Positions 1 to 10,007 of a stretch of DNA of 64,000 nucleotides are shown here, piece after piece. The DNA is taken from assembly GCF_000760695.4 (NCBI RefSeq), contig NZ_JHEG04000001.1, positions 9,062,935-9,126,934 of the forward strand, written 5' to 3'. The notes below the pieces were generated by a model. The model was not told where the DNA came from. It saw only the letters and a program-made list of their open reading frames with translations, and searched no databases. A program made the position numbers and the translations under genes. Every line of letters starts with the position of its first letter. The first letter of the stretch is position 1. This stretch comes from Tolypothrix bouteillei VB521301 (lineage in GTDB: Bacteria > Cyanobacteriota > Cyanobacteriia > Cyanobacteriales > Nostocaceae).

Positions 1-2
1 TC

Positions 3-2387
3 GAACTTATCAAAAATATTCTTGAAACAGAAGCAGGACTCAGCAGTTTAGAAACATATTTGTCATCAGCATTACACCTAACCAAAGATGAAGTCGAAGC
101 AATTCTTTGGGAACCCCCACGCTCATTGATGATGGCGGTGCTTCCCACTTTGCTGCGGCGTTTGGAGTCTGGTTGGAAGCTCTATCCCCTCCATCTAGAT
201 GAATCAAAAAAAGACTATCAAACCCGCGACCCCTTACCTGATTTCGTTCCCCCCAACTTATTTACTGACCTGTTATTGCCAGAAGTGCTAATTACTACAC
301 CACCCCAAAGCCGCAACAGCGAGCCAGATATCAACCCTTTGCCCATTGTCCAAGCCCTAAAAACCTTTGCTCCAGGAAGAGTCACGCGTCGTTTTGGCAT
401 ACAGCACATCCACGCCAGCCACTGGATTGCTCCAAAAGACTTGCAACATATAGAGCAAAATTTACCTGTAAAGGACTACTGTACTGAATTTGAAGAAGTG
501 GGAAATTTTCAATTTTTGCAAGATGGGGAAGTCGTAGATATTCGCTGCATTCGCCCTTGGGCAATTCATCCGACTCAAGTTCCGCGTGATATTGCAATTA
601 CTTCTAATGCCCAGTTGGAATGGCGCAGTCAAATTATACCACCTGACTCTGGCATAAAACTCGAACTTCCTCAAGGTTCCCCGTGGAGCAAACTCATTAC
701 AGAAGTATCTTGCTTTACCCACGCTCAACAATCGCCAGTGGAAGTACGACGCTTTGCGATCTCATCCCAAGCAAACATCCGCTTCAAAACAGGTCACGAA
801 CTCAACACCACAATTCGCTTTACCCACAGTGATGGTAGACCAGCTGCTGTAGGATTTGCTCAATCTGTTGACGGTTTGGTCTTTCGCTTTTGCATTCCGC
901 CGAATTTCAGGATCGATAAGAACGATTCCAATCAAGGGAAGATTAGGGCATTTTACACGGCATATTTCAGATATAAAGTATTGACAGATAGAGAATTATG
1001 TGAATTCACAAATGGATTCCAACGGGAATGGCTTTATCAAATATATATATCAATGCTTACCGCCCGCGCCTTAGCTGACCAAATCTCGCTGTCAGAAGCT
1101 TTTGAAGCTCTTTTAAGTGAAAATATAGGTCAGGAAATGGCAAGGGTTCTTGACAATATCTTTCAAACTTTGAACGTTGAGGAAACCTTACTAGAACCAG
1201 GGGAATCTGTGTCAGGAGAAATTCAGGGAAGGCAAAGAGTACACGATAGGTTGCGATCGCTGTGCAACGCAGATACAATCCAATCAATATTAAACGACCT
1301 TGCCCCAGTTTTGTGGTCAGAACCCGATAAAGAGTGGAACGCTTGGGCAGCATTGCGTTTAAAAGCAACCATGGGAGGAGCTATACTCAATGCGTGCGGA
1401 CAATTGTGTCCTCATTTTGACTTGGACGACCTAATTTTGGATATCGAACCAGGGGTTCGTCCGTCAGATGCACCTGCTATTCCACAGGGTGTGGAAGAAA
1501 TTTGGATAACTGAGTCTACTATTGGCGGTGGTGGAGTCATTGAGGAAATTTTACGCCGCTATACTGCTGACCCTAAAAACTTTTTCCGATTGGCGGAGAA
1601 TGCACTGCAACCAGCAGATTTTGAGATTGTGGATTCAGAATTGACACGGTTTTTGGAATTAACCCAAACGAGTGAGGATATTATTGATACGATGACAAAA
1701 GTGCGGTTGGCAGAGGGATACAATGAATTAAAACAAGCCAGCGATCGCTTCCGCAAAGCCCTATCTTCTCAGGGAATTTTAGTCACGCATCCAGTCATCA
1801 CCGCAATTAACGCACGGGTTTTGCGTCCTGGGAGTACTTCTCAAACAGATAAATTACTGCTGGATTTGATTCGTTTGTGGTATGGAGAAGAAGAAAGGTT
1901 AGGCATTGAAATTGATGCGCGAGTTTTTGCCTATGTAGCGAGTCATGATGACCAGTTAGATCGAGTGTTGTTGCATCTTGGTTTAGTACAACCATCACCT
2001 TATTGGCGGTTTCAGGTGATTTATGGGTTGTTGTGGGCGAGAGGGAATGTACTGCGTGCGAGAGCTTTATCTTCCTATAATCCTTTTACGCTACTTCCCG
2101 ATGCAGATAGAGAACTGTTACTGGATGTATTGCAAGCGGATGAACAAACAGTTGCGCTAGATGAAACCAACTGGCGGGAACAGGTAGAGGAAGCATTTAG
2201 ACAAGGTGCATCAGTTTCCTTGATAGCACGTCCTGATGCCAAGGAGGATTTAAAAGCAGCGATTTTGAGTTTAGCAGTGGAACCGATGGAGTTAGGATTT
2301 TTGCAGGTTTACCCCATGGTGGAAGGCGTACAACGGCATTCGCAAGGGTTTGCGGTACGGTTACAAGTACGGGAGATGGTGCAGTAA
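3..2387 (+). CDS. dpdJ: C-terminal part of a large DpdJ-like protein (5' end outside window)
   Basis: The reading frame is open from the first complete codon, so the gene starts upstream and about 795 residues of its C-terminal side are visible; TTG at 60 is only an internal codon. No Walker motif is present in the visible part. The segment around 1380-1620 has a hydrophobic strand, then an ITESTIGGGGVIEE motif and a helical LRRYTADPKNFF stretch, the kind of C-terminal region found downstream of helicase domains in DUF1998/DrmB-like and DpdJ proteins. DpdJ is the helicase-related component of the 7-deazapurine-in-DNA system. The call rests on this region plus DpdK-like and DpdD-like genes 7 kb downstream on the same strand. 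Another large defence helicase is possible; the missing N-terminus would decide. Confidence 0.55.
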   Translation, partial: ELIKNILETEAGLSSLETYLSSALHLTKDEVEAILWEPPRSLMMAVLPTLLRRLESGWKLYPLHLDESKKDYQTRDPLPDFVPPNLFTDLLLPEVLITTPPQSRNSEPDINPLPIVQALKTFAPGRVTRRFGIQHIHASHWIAPKDLQHIEQNLPVKDYCTEFEEVGNFQFLQDGEVVDIRCIRPWAIHPTQVPRDIAITSNAQLEWRSQIIPPDSGIKLELPQGSPWSKLITEVSCFTHAQQSPVEVRRFAISSQANIRFKTGHELNTTIRFTHSDGRPAAVGFAQSVDGLVFRFCIPPNFRIDKNDSNQGKIRAFYTAYFRYKVLTDRELCEFTNGFQREWLYQIYISMLTARALADQISLSEAFEALLSENIGQEMARVLDNIFQTLNVEETLLEPGESVSGEIQGRQRVHDRLRSLCNADTIQSILNDLAPVLWSEPDKEWNAWAALRLKATMGGAILNACGQLCPHFDLDDLILDIEPGVRPSDAPAIPQGVEEIWITESTIGGGGVIEEILRRYTADPKNFFRLAENALQPADFEIVDSELTRFLELTQTSEDIIDTMTKVRLAEGYNELKQASDRFRKALSSQGILVTHPVITAINARVLRPGSTSQTDKLLLDLIRLWYGEEERLGIEIDARVFAYVASHDDQLDRVLLHLGLVQPSPYWRFQVIYGLLWARGNVLRARALSSYNPFTLLPDADRELLLDVLQADEQTVALDETNWREQVEEAFRQGASVSLIARPDAKEDLKAAILSLAVEPMELGFLQVYPMVEGVQRHSQGFAVRLQVREMVQ

Positions 2388-2590
2388 TAATGCGTAGTAC
2401 AATAGTTTTTATACAAGTTATATAATAAACTAAGTAATTATATTTTTTAAGCTAAAATTATGATTTAAAATTACCTATTTTACTTTCTTTGATTAAAATT
2501 CTATACTTGGAACTCTTGTTGGGAAAGACTTAAAATAAGTATAAGCATTTGATTGGTTACACTCCATTAACTCAGTAAGAAATATCAAGA

Positions 2591-4960
2591 ATGACATTTA
2601 GTGAAAATCTGTGGGATAAATTTTTAACTTACGATAATTTTCTGCTGGCTTGGCAAAGAACAGTAAATGTTACTAGCCGTATGATTATTGATGAGTTGGG
2701 TTTTAAAATATTTGCATTTAATCTTGAAGCTAATCTAAAAGATTTAATCAGGCAAGTACAAGCGGAAGATTTTCCATATACACCTTTAGCAGATCATAAA
2801 GTGTATGTTCCAAAACCATCAACAACATTGAGAACAATGTCGCTTATGGCTGTACCTGATGTTATTGTTTACCAGGCTCTTGTTAATGTTATTGCTGACG
2901 AAAGCCATCAATATCTGGTGACTTATCAGAATCAACATATTTTTGGTAATATTTATGCTGGTTCAGGTAAACGTTGGATGCTCCGTCCCTGGAAACAACA
3001 ATATAATAATTTTGTTAATTCTGTTGAAAGATTGTATCGTAATGGTAATTTTTGGATTGCTTCAACAGATATTGTGTCTTTCTATGACACTATTGACCAT
3101 GAGAGACTTATTCAGATTGTACGGAAATATTGTAGATGTAAAGAATTTAGTAAATTTGAAAACCTCTTGAGAGAATGTCTTTCAAAATGGTCTGCACATA
3201 CAGCAAATGTAAAAATGAGTCGTGGAATTCCTCAAGGTAGTAATGCTTCTGATTTTTTAGCAAATTTATTTTTACATGAACTTGACAAGATAATGATTTG
3301 TAAAGGATATAACTATGTACGCTATGTAGACGATATACGCATTCTAGGACGCGATAAGCCAACTGTTCAGCAAGGACTAATTCTTTTTGATTTAGAACTT
3401 AAGCGTGCTGGATTAGTAGCTCAAGTCACAAAAACTAGCCTTCATGAAATTGAAGATATAACTAAAGAAATTACGCATTTACGCTTTATAATTACAGATC
3501 CCACAGGAGAAGGAGAATATACTCTAATTAAAGAGCCTACTATTCCTAAAAGTGAACAAGCTGAATTGGCAGCAGATTATGTTAATAAAACAGCTAACGG
3601 TAATATAGATCGAGAAACAACAAAATTGCATACTTGCACGGATTTATGTGAAGAGAACAACGATGATTTTGAAGAAGAAGAGGAGGTTGAAAGATACTCT
3701 TTACAGAGTAAGTTAAATAAAGATATAACAGAAAATATAAAATTACAAGAGCAATTACTGGAGGTCTTTTCAGAAGCTTATTCACTTTTAGATAACTCAG
3801 ACAAAAGTAAAGAAGCAGAATCTAATATCACATTTTGCCTATACCGACTAGAACCTTATGAGTTAATACGTGAGAAATTAGTAGATTTACTTTACAAGTT
3901 GCCTTGGCGTTCTGAAGCTATATGTTATTGTTTAGGACGGTTTAAAAATGATTCAGTCATTGTAGAAGAATTACAAAATTTTATAAATAAACATAAGGTA
4001 TATTCTTGGCATCGTGCTAATGCACTATGGTCTTTATATCAAATTAATGGAGCTGAAAAGACTGGGTTTATATGCCGAGAATGGCTAGCTGATACTCAGC
4101 TGGACTGGTATGCCAGAATGATAGCTGCACGAATATTAGGAAAACTGCCTGGTCAACATTCCTATTTTATGGAATGTTTGCAGCAAGAACAGCATAATAG
4201 TAAAGATGATCCAGAATCTTCATCACTGCTTAGACAAGAATTAGCTTATAGTGCTTTTCAGAGGATTAAATCTTATCATAAGCTTTTAGCATTGTTTCGC
4301 TTAATTTGTACCGATCAAAGTTCTGTAATGCACAGATTAGCTATTTATCTTCTACAAATGAATAAGTGTAGAGTTACTTGGGATGATTTAAAGCCTTACC
4401 ATCAAGAAATGAGCAAGCTGTCAGATTTAGTTAGATCTGTTGGCTTATCACCAGACGCACCAAAAATATGCTTTATCTATCAGACGCTTTCAACTATGTA
4501 TAACGTTTCATTATCATATAGTAATCTTTGTCTGTTTTATGGTGTACATTATGAAAGATCCGTCGAACAGTTACGAGAATCTGTCAGTAGTTATCATAAA
4601 TCACCGAATGCTTATATCAGAACTTTTCATCAATTTGCACATCTAACTTTAATTGCTTTTTATGAATACACTTTCCCATCAGAATCAGGTTTACATGATG
4701 GTTATGCATCTCTAACAGACAGAAAAGTTTTCACCAATTCCCTTCCAAATAGCTACGAAACTTGGAAAGAACTTGGCTCTATGCGAAACCGTGTCGATCA
4801 TCCAGTAGATAAAAAAACAAAATCACATTCAAAAAAGATTACTTTTGAAGAAACAAAATTTTTTTGTAAAAAACTTAATGTCGCTCTTCAAGAAATTTTT
4901 AATTTTTGGCTAAATACGTTATCTGTTCCTACAACTTCAGTTACTGTATCAAAACCATGA
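2591..4960 (+). CDS. AbiA-like reverse transcriptase with helical repeats and C-terminal HEPN domain
   Basis: A 789-residue protein in three parts. Residues about 50-300 form a reverse transcriptase: motif A STDIVSFYDTIDH, the RGIPQGS motif, and the catalytic YVDD near residue 243. An acidic linker with a run of Glu follows near residues 355-367. The middle, about 400-620, is Leu/Trp-rich and helical, like HEAT or alpha-repeat domains. The end carries RNRVDH near residue 731, which fits the R-N-x-x-x-H signature of HEPN ribonucleases. RT plus alpha repeats plus HEPN is the layout of the phage abortive-infection protein AbiA and relatives in the UG/Abi RT class. No retron ncRNA, group II intron domain or Cas1 is seen beside it. 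The gene is A/T-rich compared with neighbours, has a weak ribosome binding site, and lies 203 bp after the DpdJ-like gene, which suggests a horizontally acquired defence gene. Confidence 0.8.
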   Translation: MTFSENLWDKFLTYDNFLLAWQRTVNVTSRMIIDELGFKIFAFNLEANLKDLIRQVQAEDFPYTPLADHKVYVPKPSTTLRTMSLMAVPDVIVYQALVNVIADESHQYLVTYQNQHIFGNIYAGSGKRWMLRPWKQQYNNFVNSVERLYRNGNFWIASTDIVSFYDTIDHERLIQIVRKYCRCKEFSKFENLLRECLSKWSAHTANVKMSRGIPQGSNASDFLANLFLHELDKIMICKGYNYVRYVDDIRILGRDKPTVQQGLILFDLELKRAGLVAQVTKTSLHEIEDITKEITHLRFIITDPTGEGEYTLIKEPTIPKSEQAELAADYVNKTANGNIDRETTKLHTCTDLCEENNDDFEEEEEVERYSLQSKLNKDITENIKLQEQLLEVFSEAYSLLDNSDKSKEAESNITFCLYRLEPYELIREKLVDLLYKLPWRSEAICYCLGRFKNDSVIVEELQNFINKHKVYSWHRANALWSLYQINGAEKTGFICREWLADTQLDWYARMIAARILGKLPGQHSYFMECLQQEQHNSKDDPESSSLLRQELAYSAFQRIKSYHKLLALFRLICTDQSSVMHRLAIYLLQMNKCRVTWDDLKPYHQEMSKLSDLVRSVGLSPDAPKICFIYQTLSTMYNVSLSYSNLCLFYGVHYERSVEQLRESVSSYHKSPNAYIRTFHQFAHLTLIAFYEYTFPSESGLHDGYASLTDRKVFTNSLPNSYETWKELGSMRNRVDHPVDKKTKSHSKKITFEETKFFCKKLNVALQEIFNFWLNTLSVPTTSVTVSKP

Positions 4961-4988
4961 TATAAAACAAGTGTATAACACGATTTAG

Positions 4989-5342
4989 ATAAGACCAGAA
5001 CCCTTAATAGAAACCAATATTGAGCTTAAACGATTGTATCAAGTGAATGGAGCAGCACTATTGATTCGTCTTCAAGCTATCGGAATTATTTCTGAAGCAA
5101 CTTTAACTTACTCTTTTCAATCGATCGCAAGATATTGGAGAACCACTGAACCAGAAGAATTAGAAGTAGCTGAAGAAAGAGGTAAAAAAGAACAAGCTTG
5201 CCGATTTGAGCGGCTTTGTTATCGTGCGTTAGCAGAAGGTTTAATTTCTTTAAGTAAAGCTGCAGAACTTTTGCGAAAACCGATTCACCAAGTAGAGGCT
5301 GGATTAGAGGGACCAAGTTGTGTCTATTCGGATTATTGTTAG
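4989..5342 (+). pseudogene. C-terminal remnant of an ImmA/IrrE-type (COG2856) antitoxin-like protein
   Basis: The frame is open only after TAG at 4986 and lacks the N-terminal helix-turn-helix and HExxH metallopeptidase parts. The remaining 117 codons match the tail of COG2856/ImmA-IrrE proteins: LQAIGIISEATLTY, then RFERLCYRALAEGLIS and KAAELL. TTG at 5034 could start a 102-residue product, but no ribosome binding site supports it. The 3' end overlaps a truncated PIN-domain gene by 23 bp, the usual order of these antitoxin-toxin pairs. Both look like fragments left after deletion. Function is presumably lost. Confidence 0.65.
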
Positions 5343-5472
5343 TGACTCATCATGTCTCATCGATCTACGCAAGGCGTCCTTATTGGATGCCCTTATACAT
5401 TTACCTTATGAAATTGCAATGTTATTTCTACCTGTGCAGCAAATTCATCTGGAGCCATCGGATCGGCATTAA
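5320..5472 (+). pseudogene. Truncated PIN-domain toxin-like gene
   Basis: From GTG 5320 the translation begins VSIRIIVSDSSCLIDLRK and continues with a LLDALIHLPYEI segment, which is the N-terminus of PIN-domain proteins: the conserved Asp of the active site sits in VSDSSCLIDL. It stops after 50 residues, against about 150 in complete relatives, so the other acidic residues are missing. Similarity seems to end near 5415, where an IS630-type fragment on the other strand begins, so an insertion or deletion probably cut the gene there. It overlaps the antitoxin remnant in the normal operon order. Confidence 0.6.
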
Positions 5473-5524
5473 GCCAGTACTGACTCTGATGAGGTTTTAA
5501 ATCTGCTTCGGGATGTGGGAAGAA
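5393..5524 (-). pseudogene. Fragment of an IS630-family transposase
   Basis: About 43 codons on the minus strand between stops. The translation includes DLKPHQSQYWLNA and, a few residues on, FAAQVEI, which resemble the segment before the first catalytic Asp in cyanobacterial IS630-type transposases. No start, no DDE triad and no terminal repeats remain. It abuts the broken PIN gene, so it probably marks the scar of an old insertion. Assignment is from memory of the family pattern only. Confidence 0.4.
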
Positions 5525-5950
5525 CTATTTAGATTTGGATTTGAATCCCTTATTGTATTCCACCATTGCATTATATAGGCATGAATAACCGAAAAAATAC
5601 AAGCATAATTACTGAAAAAACTCTTAATTAAAGGTTGTATTAAATTTGTTATTCCGTGAGATATCCTGGGCAAACTATTTTTAGACAACAATTTACACAT
5701 TCTAATAGGGTTCTTTTTTGAATTTATAGAGTATGAATTTATACAATTAAATATTAAGTTTGAGCCTTGCCCTGACAATCCTTAGTGCTTGACTGAGACT
5801 TGCACCATCAGTTCTCTCGTGGACTTGCGCCAATTATGGTGCTAGTAGCAACGAATTGTAACCGATAAAAACCATAATACTTCGGTACTAGCTCCAGGAT
5901 TTAAGAATGTCACGTTTTAATTTAAATGTATAAAACCTGTCTAAATTTTA
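5525..5950. other. Intergenic, A/T-rich, no gene seen
   Basis: This stretch of 426 bp has no reading frame with recognisable similarity. It presumably holds the leader of the kinase-Hsp70 gene. No clear operator or hairpin was found by eye. Confidence 0.4.
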
Positions 5951-8869
5951 ATGAAATTTACTATGATAAATCAGCTACTTCAAGGTCGTTACCAAATTAT
6001 TCGGGAATTAGGCAAGGGAGCGTTTGGAAAAACCTACTTAGCCAAAGACACACAGTATCCTGAAAACCCTTACTGTGTAGTAAAACACCTGCAACCAGAT
6101 GACCCTCGCAGTCTCGAAAAAGCGAAAGAACTTTTTGCCAAAGAAGCTCTCACCCTTGCTAAATTAGGTAAGCATGACCAAATACCAGAATTAAAAGCTC
6201 ACTCAGGAACAGAATTTTATTTAGTTCAAGAATTTATAGATGGGCATTCTCTTAGAGATGAAATGCCACCTACAAGGTATTGGACGGAAACCGAAATAAT
6301 TGCTTTATTGCAAGATATTTCGAGAGTTTTGGTGTTTATTCATGATGAAGGAGTGATTCATAGGGATATTAAGCCAGACAACATCATGCGACGAAACCGC
6401 GATCGCAAGTTGGTGTTAATTGATTTTGGGGCGATTAAAGAAAAAGTTCTTAACACTCCAGGTACAGGTGCTTCAACAGTTGTTGGTTCGCGAGTTTATA
6501 CGTTAGGTTATGCACCTCCAGAACAAACTGCAGGAAAACCACAATTCAGTAGTGATATTTATGCTCTCGGCATGACAGCTATTGAAGCTTTAACTGGTGT
6601 ATATCCCCATCTACTTCCGGAAGATGAGAATACTGGTGAAATTATTTGGCATAAAGATACAGGCGAGATTGTTGGACAAAACGAAGCAGGTAAGATTATC
6701 TGGCAAAATAAAGTATCCGTAAGTTCGGGATTAGCAACAATTGTCAGTAAAATGGTACGCTATCGCCGCCAAAAGCGTTACCAGTCTGCTGGTGAGGTAC
6801 TGCAAGCACTTCAGCAATTGGTACAAACTTCCCAACCACAGACGGTAGAAGGTGCGGTAGTCAATCAATTAACTTTAGAGTGGCTCGAAGTTGGACAGGT
6901 AAAAAATACAATTATTCGCGACCAACAACAAAGTAAAAACCCTGGAACTGTAAGGATAGGGCGCGATCCTGTACAGTGCGATCTTGTTTTTTCTGATTTG
7001 ACGGTATCAGGGTTACACGTAGAAATTTTCTTTAACCAGCAAGTGGGACAGTTCTATGTGCGAAATTTACGCCAGACAAATCCTCCGATTGTTGATGGAA
7101 AAGCTTTGCCTACAGGGGAAATAGCACTTTCTCAAGGTAGCAATTTGCAGTTAGGGCAAATTAATTTAAGAGTAACAGCAATTACTTTGGAACAAAGTGG
7201 CTCAGTTGCACCAACTGAGCTAGCCACAGCAACTGAACCTACAGAGGTAGCAAGCGCTTATCAAGCATCTACTTCGACTCCCGTTACACCCACTCCCACT
7301 GAGAATCCACCTGCTAACAATAATCAGTCCAATGGCTACGCAACCTCTAAAAGAAAACTAAATCAGCTTGACTGCTCTGTTTTAGCAATTGATTTAGGAA
7401 CAACTAAGTCAATAGTTACAGGAATTTCAGGTGGAAAACCTATAGTTTTAGAGAATGCTGAAGGTTTTAGGACAACACCTTCAGTCGTTGCTTTTGGAAA
7501 AAATGGTAATTGCTTATTTGGAGAAACTGCTAAACGTCAAGCGGTGACTAATCCAGAAAATACTTTTTACTCAGTCTTACGCTTTATTGGACGCAGTTAC
7601 GAAGAAGTCCGAAATGAAGTAACAAAAGTTACATATAATGTTCAAAAAGATAATAATGGCAACGTTAAGTTGTTTTGTCCAGCTCTTAATAAACAATTTG
7701 CTCCTGAAGAAATTTTAGCGCAACTCCTTTGCAAGCTAGTTGAGGATGCGAACAAAAAATTGGACGGGTCCTTCACACAAATTGCGATCGTTGTTCCTGC
7801 ATACTTTAACGATTCCCAACGCCAAGCAGTAAGAGATGCTGGTAAATTAGCTGGTTTGGAAGTACTGCGGATTATTAATGAAACAACCGCTGCTGCTTTG
7901 GCATATGGGTTTGACAAAAAGAGTAACGAAACAATCCTGGTATTTGATCTTGGTGGTGGTAGTTTCAATGTGTCTGTTTTGGAAGTTGGTGATGGTGTGT
8001 TTGAGGTGTTAGCAACTTCTGGCGATACTCTACTAGGTGGCGACGACTTCGATTGGAAAATCGTTGATTACTTAGCTAACGAGTTTGAGGTAGATCAAAA
8101 TATTGACCTTCGTAAAGACAGACAAGCACTACAACGCCTAATAGAAGCAGCCCAAAAAGCTAAGACTGAACTTTCAAGCGCCACTCAAACAGAAATTAAC
8201 CTGCCGTGTATAGCTGTTACTCAAAATAGTCCTAAACATTTAGACAGGACGGTAACTCGTACTAGATTTGAGAAACTTTGCTCAGATTTAGTTGACCGCT
8301 GTCGTGTTGGCATTGAGAATGTACTGCGTGATGCCAAGTTAAACAAAAGTGATATTGATGAAGTTTTGTTAATTGGTGGTTCTACTCGCATCCCTGCTGT
8401 ACAAGAAATGCTGAAGAATTTATTAGGTAAAGAACCAAAGCAAAACATCAATCGTGATGAAGTTGTTGCATTGGGTGCTGCTATTCAAGGAAGTGTATTG
8501 GGTGGTGCCATGACTGGTATTTTATTGCTGGATGTAACACCGTTATCCTTAGGTGTAGAAACCTTGGGTGGGAGCATGACCAATATTATCCCTCGTAATA
8601 CTGCTGTACCTACTAAATTTGTAGATAACTTCAGTACTACTGAAGATGGTCAAAATAACGTAAAAATACATATTTTACAAGGAGACGCAGAACTTGCAAA
8701 GCACAACAAAAGCTTGGGTTTCTCTTGTTTAAATGGTATTCCTCCAGCCTCCAAAGGAGTACCGCAAATTGAAGTCATATTTGAAATCAATGTCTATGGT
8801 TTCCTTTCCGTTTCTGCATGGGACAAGAGAACTCAAACTTCAATAACAGTGAACTTTGACCCACAGTAG
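5951..8869 (+). CDS. Ser/Thr protein kinase - FHA - Hsp70 (DnaK-like) fusion protein
   Basis: One 972-residue chain joins three known modules. Residues about 13-280 are an active-looking Hanks-type kinase: glycine loop [11 protein letters not shown] lysine, HRDIKPDN catalytic loop, IDFG and APPEQ. Residues about 310-410 form an FHA phosphothreonine-binding domain (RIGRD, then SGLH). A Thr/Pro-rich linker follows. From about 475 to the end is an Hsp70 ATPase ([39 protein letters not shown]) with the substrate-binding beta domain; it ends at about residue 972 without the helical lid of full DnaK. Start ATG 5951 is used; ATG 5963 is equally possible. The protein has no membrane segment, so it is cytoplasmic. 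It could couple phosphorylation signalling to chaperone activity. It lies between DpdJ-like and dpdK/dpdD genes, but a role in Dpd is only inferred from position. Confidence 0.88.
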   Translation: MKFTMINQLLQGRYQIIRELGKGAFGKTYLAKDTQYPENPYCVVKHLQPDDPRSLEKAKELFAKEALTLAKLGKHDQIPELKAHSGTEFYLVQEFIDGHSLRDEMPPTRYWTETEIIALLQDISRVLVFIHDEGVIHRDIKPDNIMRRNRDRKLVLIDFGAIKEKVLNTPGTGASTVVGSRVYTLGYAPPEQTAGKPQFSSDIYALGMTAIEALTGVYPHLLPEDENTGEIIWHKDTGEIVGQNEAGKIIWQNKVSVSSGLATIVSKMVRYRRQKRYQSAGEVLQALQQLVQTSQPQTVEGAVVNQLTLEWLEVGQVKNTIIRDQQQSKNPGTVRIGRDPVQCDLVFSDLTVSGLHVEIFFNQQVGQFYVRNLRQTNPPIVDGKALPTGEIALSQGSNLQLGQINLRVTAITLEQSGSVAPTELATATEPTEVASAYQASTSTPVTPTPTENPPANNNQSNGYATSKRKLNQLDCSVLAIDLGTTKSIVTGISGGKPIVLENAEGFRTTPSVVAFGKNGNCLFGETAKRQAVTNPENTFYSVLRFIGRSYEEVRNEVTKVTYNVQKDNNGNVKLFCPALNKQFAPEEILAQLLCKLVEDANKKLDGSFTQIAIVVPAYFNDSQRQAVRDAGKLAGLEVLRIINETTAAALAYGFDKKSNETILVFDLGGGSFNVSVLEVGDGVFEVLATSGDTLLGGDDFDWKIVDYLANEFEVDQNIDLRKDRQALQRLIEAAQKAKTELSSATQTEINLPCIAVTQNSPKHLDRTVTRTRFEKLCSDLVDRCRVGIENVLRDAKLNKSDIDEVLLIGGSTRIPAVQEMLKNLLGKEPKQNINRDEVVALGAAIQGSVLGGAMTGILLLDVTPLSLGVETLGGSMTNIIPRNTAVPTKFVDNFSTTEDGQNNVKIHILQGDAELAKHNKSLGFSCLNGIPPASKGVPQIEVIFEINVYGFLSVSAWDKRTQTSITVNFDPQ

Positions 8870-8887
8870 GCATTTTTCCTTCACTCT

Positions 8888-9220
8888 TTAATCTTTATCC
8901 TCAATTGGGCTGTCTCTCCCAATTCCCAATTCCTTTAGCTTGGTTTTCACATCCTTCCACTGAGTACCGCAATAGTAATATTGTTTATCTAATATATTTG
9001 CAATGTAGTAACCCTGCTTTTGACCATTAATGCGGAAAAGCTCGATTGCTAATTTTTTGATTGAAGTACCAAAAGCTGCAAATATCTCTTCATGGGAGAG
9101 TAAAGGTGCATTAAAAAAGTTTATGAATGATGTACCTTCCTGAACAGCCCAACCATTACCTCGACGCTCAATAACTCTGTAGTAAACCAGACGTACAATC
9201 GTAGTGCTAAAGTTTGACAT
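8888..9220 (-). CDS. Hypothetical protein, 110 residues
   Basis: Small soluble protein on the minus strand, opposite to its neighbours and ending 18 bp after the kinase-Hsp70 gene. It is rich in Tyr, Phe and Lys, has no signal peptide or membrane segment, and ends with a charged tail. A hydrophobic core followed by QQ/YYY-type residues suggests a small alpha/beta fold. I do not recognise the family. Codon use resembles the surrounding genes, so it is more likely a real gene than a shadow. Confidence 0.5.
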   Translation of the reverse strand: MSNFSTTIVRLVYYRVIERRGNGWAVQEGTSFINFFNAPLLSHEEIFAAFGTSIKKLAIELFRINGQKQGYYIANILDKQYYYCGTQWKDVKTKLKELGIGRDSPIEDKD

Positions 9221-9485
9221 ATTTCATCAAAACAAGAGTTGATTGGTTACAATTCAGGAGATTTTTACTAAGACAAATCAATAGTGGCATTTCCTTTCCG
9301 CCTAGAATGACCTCCTGCGACATCCTCTACAGCCAAAGCTAATTTCTTACCCAATCCATAATAGAAGAGGGGCGAAGATAATTAAGATTGTTGATGAGGA
9401 AACATCTTAAAGCGAGGCTTGAGCAAATCTAGTGGTAGGGTTAGCGTTCTCGCCCGCCCAAATGTACTTCATCATCACTTATATT

Positions 9486-10007
9486 ATGCCTTCCCGTTAC
9501 ATACACTCCCGCCTAAGTTCCCGCCAAATCCCCGACTTACTCCAAACTATCTTTACCGCCGAACTCCTTAACCCCAGTCAATGTATATGGCTTGTCTCCC
9601 CCTGGATATCCGATATACCCATTATCGATAACACTGCTAACACCTTCCTGTGCTTGGAACCTTCCTGGAGTCGCTCTCACATTCGCCTCTCCCAAATAAT
9701 TACTACCTTAGCCGAACGCGGAACAACCCTACACATTGCTACCCGTCCCGATACCCACAACAAAACTTTCAAAGAAAAAGTCAAAGCTAGAATTAACCAT
9801 CAAAAATTTCCCGTGAAATTTCACCTAACAGGAGAACTCCATGCAAAAGGTATCTTAGGAGAAAGTTATTATCTTGCGGGTTCTATGAACTTCACTTATA
9901 ACGGTACGAATCTTAATGAAGAAGCATTAACTTACGAGACATCACGAGAAGTCATCGCCCAAGAACAGTTGGTTTTTACCCAACGTTGGGGAGGTGTGGA
10001 GCAATGA
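9486..10007 (+). CDS. dpdK: DpdK-like phospholipase D-fold protein
   Basis: About 173 residues from ATG 9486; GTG 9432 and ATG 9462 are in-frame alternatives, and 9486 is preferred because the resemblance to DpdK begins there. It has one half-site of the PLD superfamily: HAK then, about 13 residues on, GSMN, so it should act as a dimer. N-terminal WLVSPWISDIPIIDN followed by ATRPDTHN is characteristic of DpdK. DpdK is one of the restriction-side proteins of the 7-deazapurine-in-DNA system, probably a nuclease, though its reaction is not settled. The stop codon overlaps the next start as ATGA, so translation of dpdK and dpdD is likely coupled. Confidence 0.72.
   Translation: MPSRYIHSRLSSRQIPDLLQTIFTAELLNPSQCIWLVSPWISDIPIIDNTANTFLCLEPSWSRSHIRLSQIITTLAERGTTLHIATRPDTHNKTFKEKVKARINHQKFPVKFHLTGELHAKGILGESYYLAGSMNFTYNGTNLNEEALTYETSREVIAQEQLVFTQRWGGVEQ

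Noticed and set aside
2591..4960. Retron or group II intron reverse transcriptase
   Set aside because: No maturase domain, intron ends or msr-msd-like inverted repeats are visible; the C-terminal HEPN motif points to AbiA-type.
5497..5778. Minus-strand 93-codon frame
   Set aside because: Its only gene-like end (HIPKQI) is an out-of-frame reading of the IS630-type fragment; no start signal.
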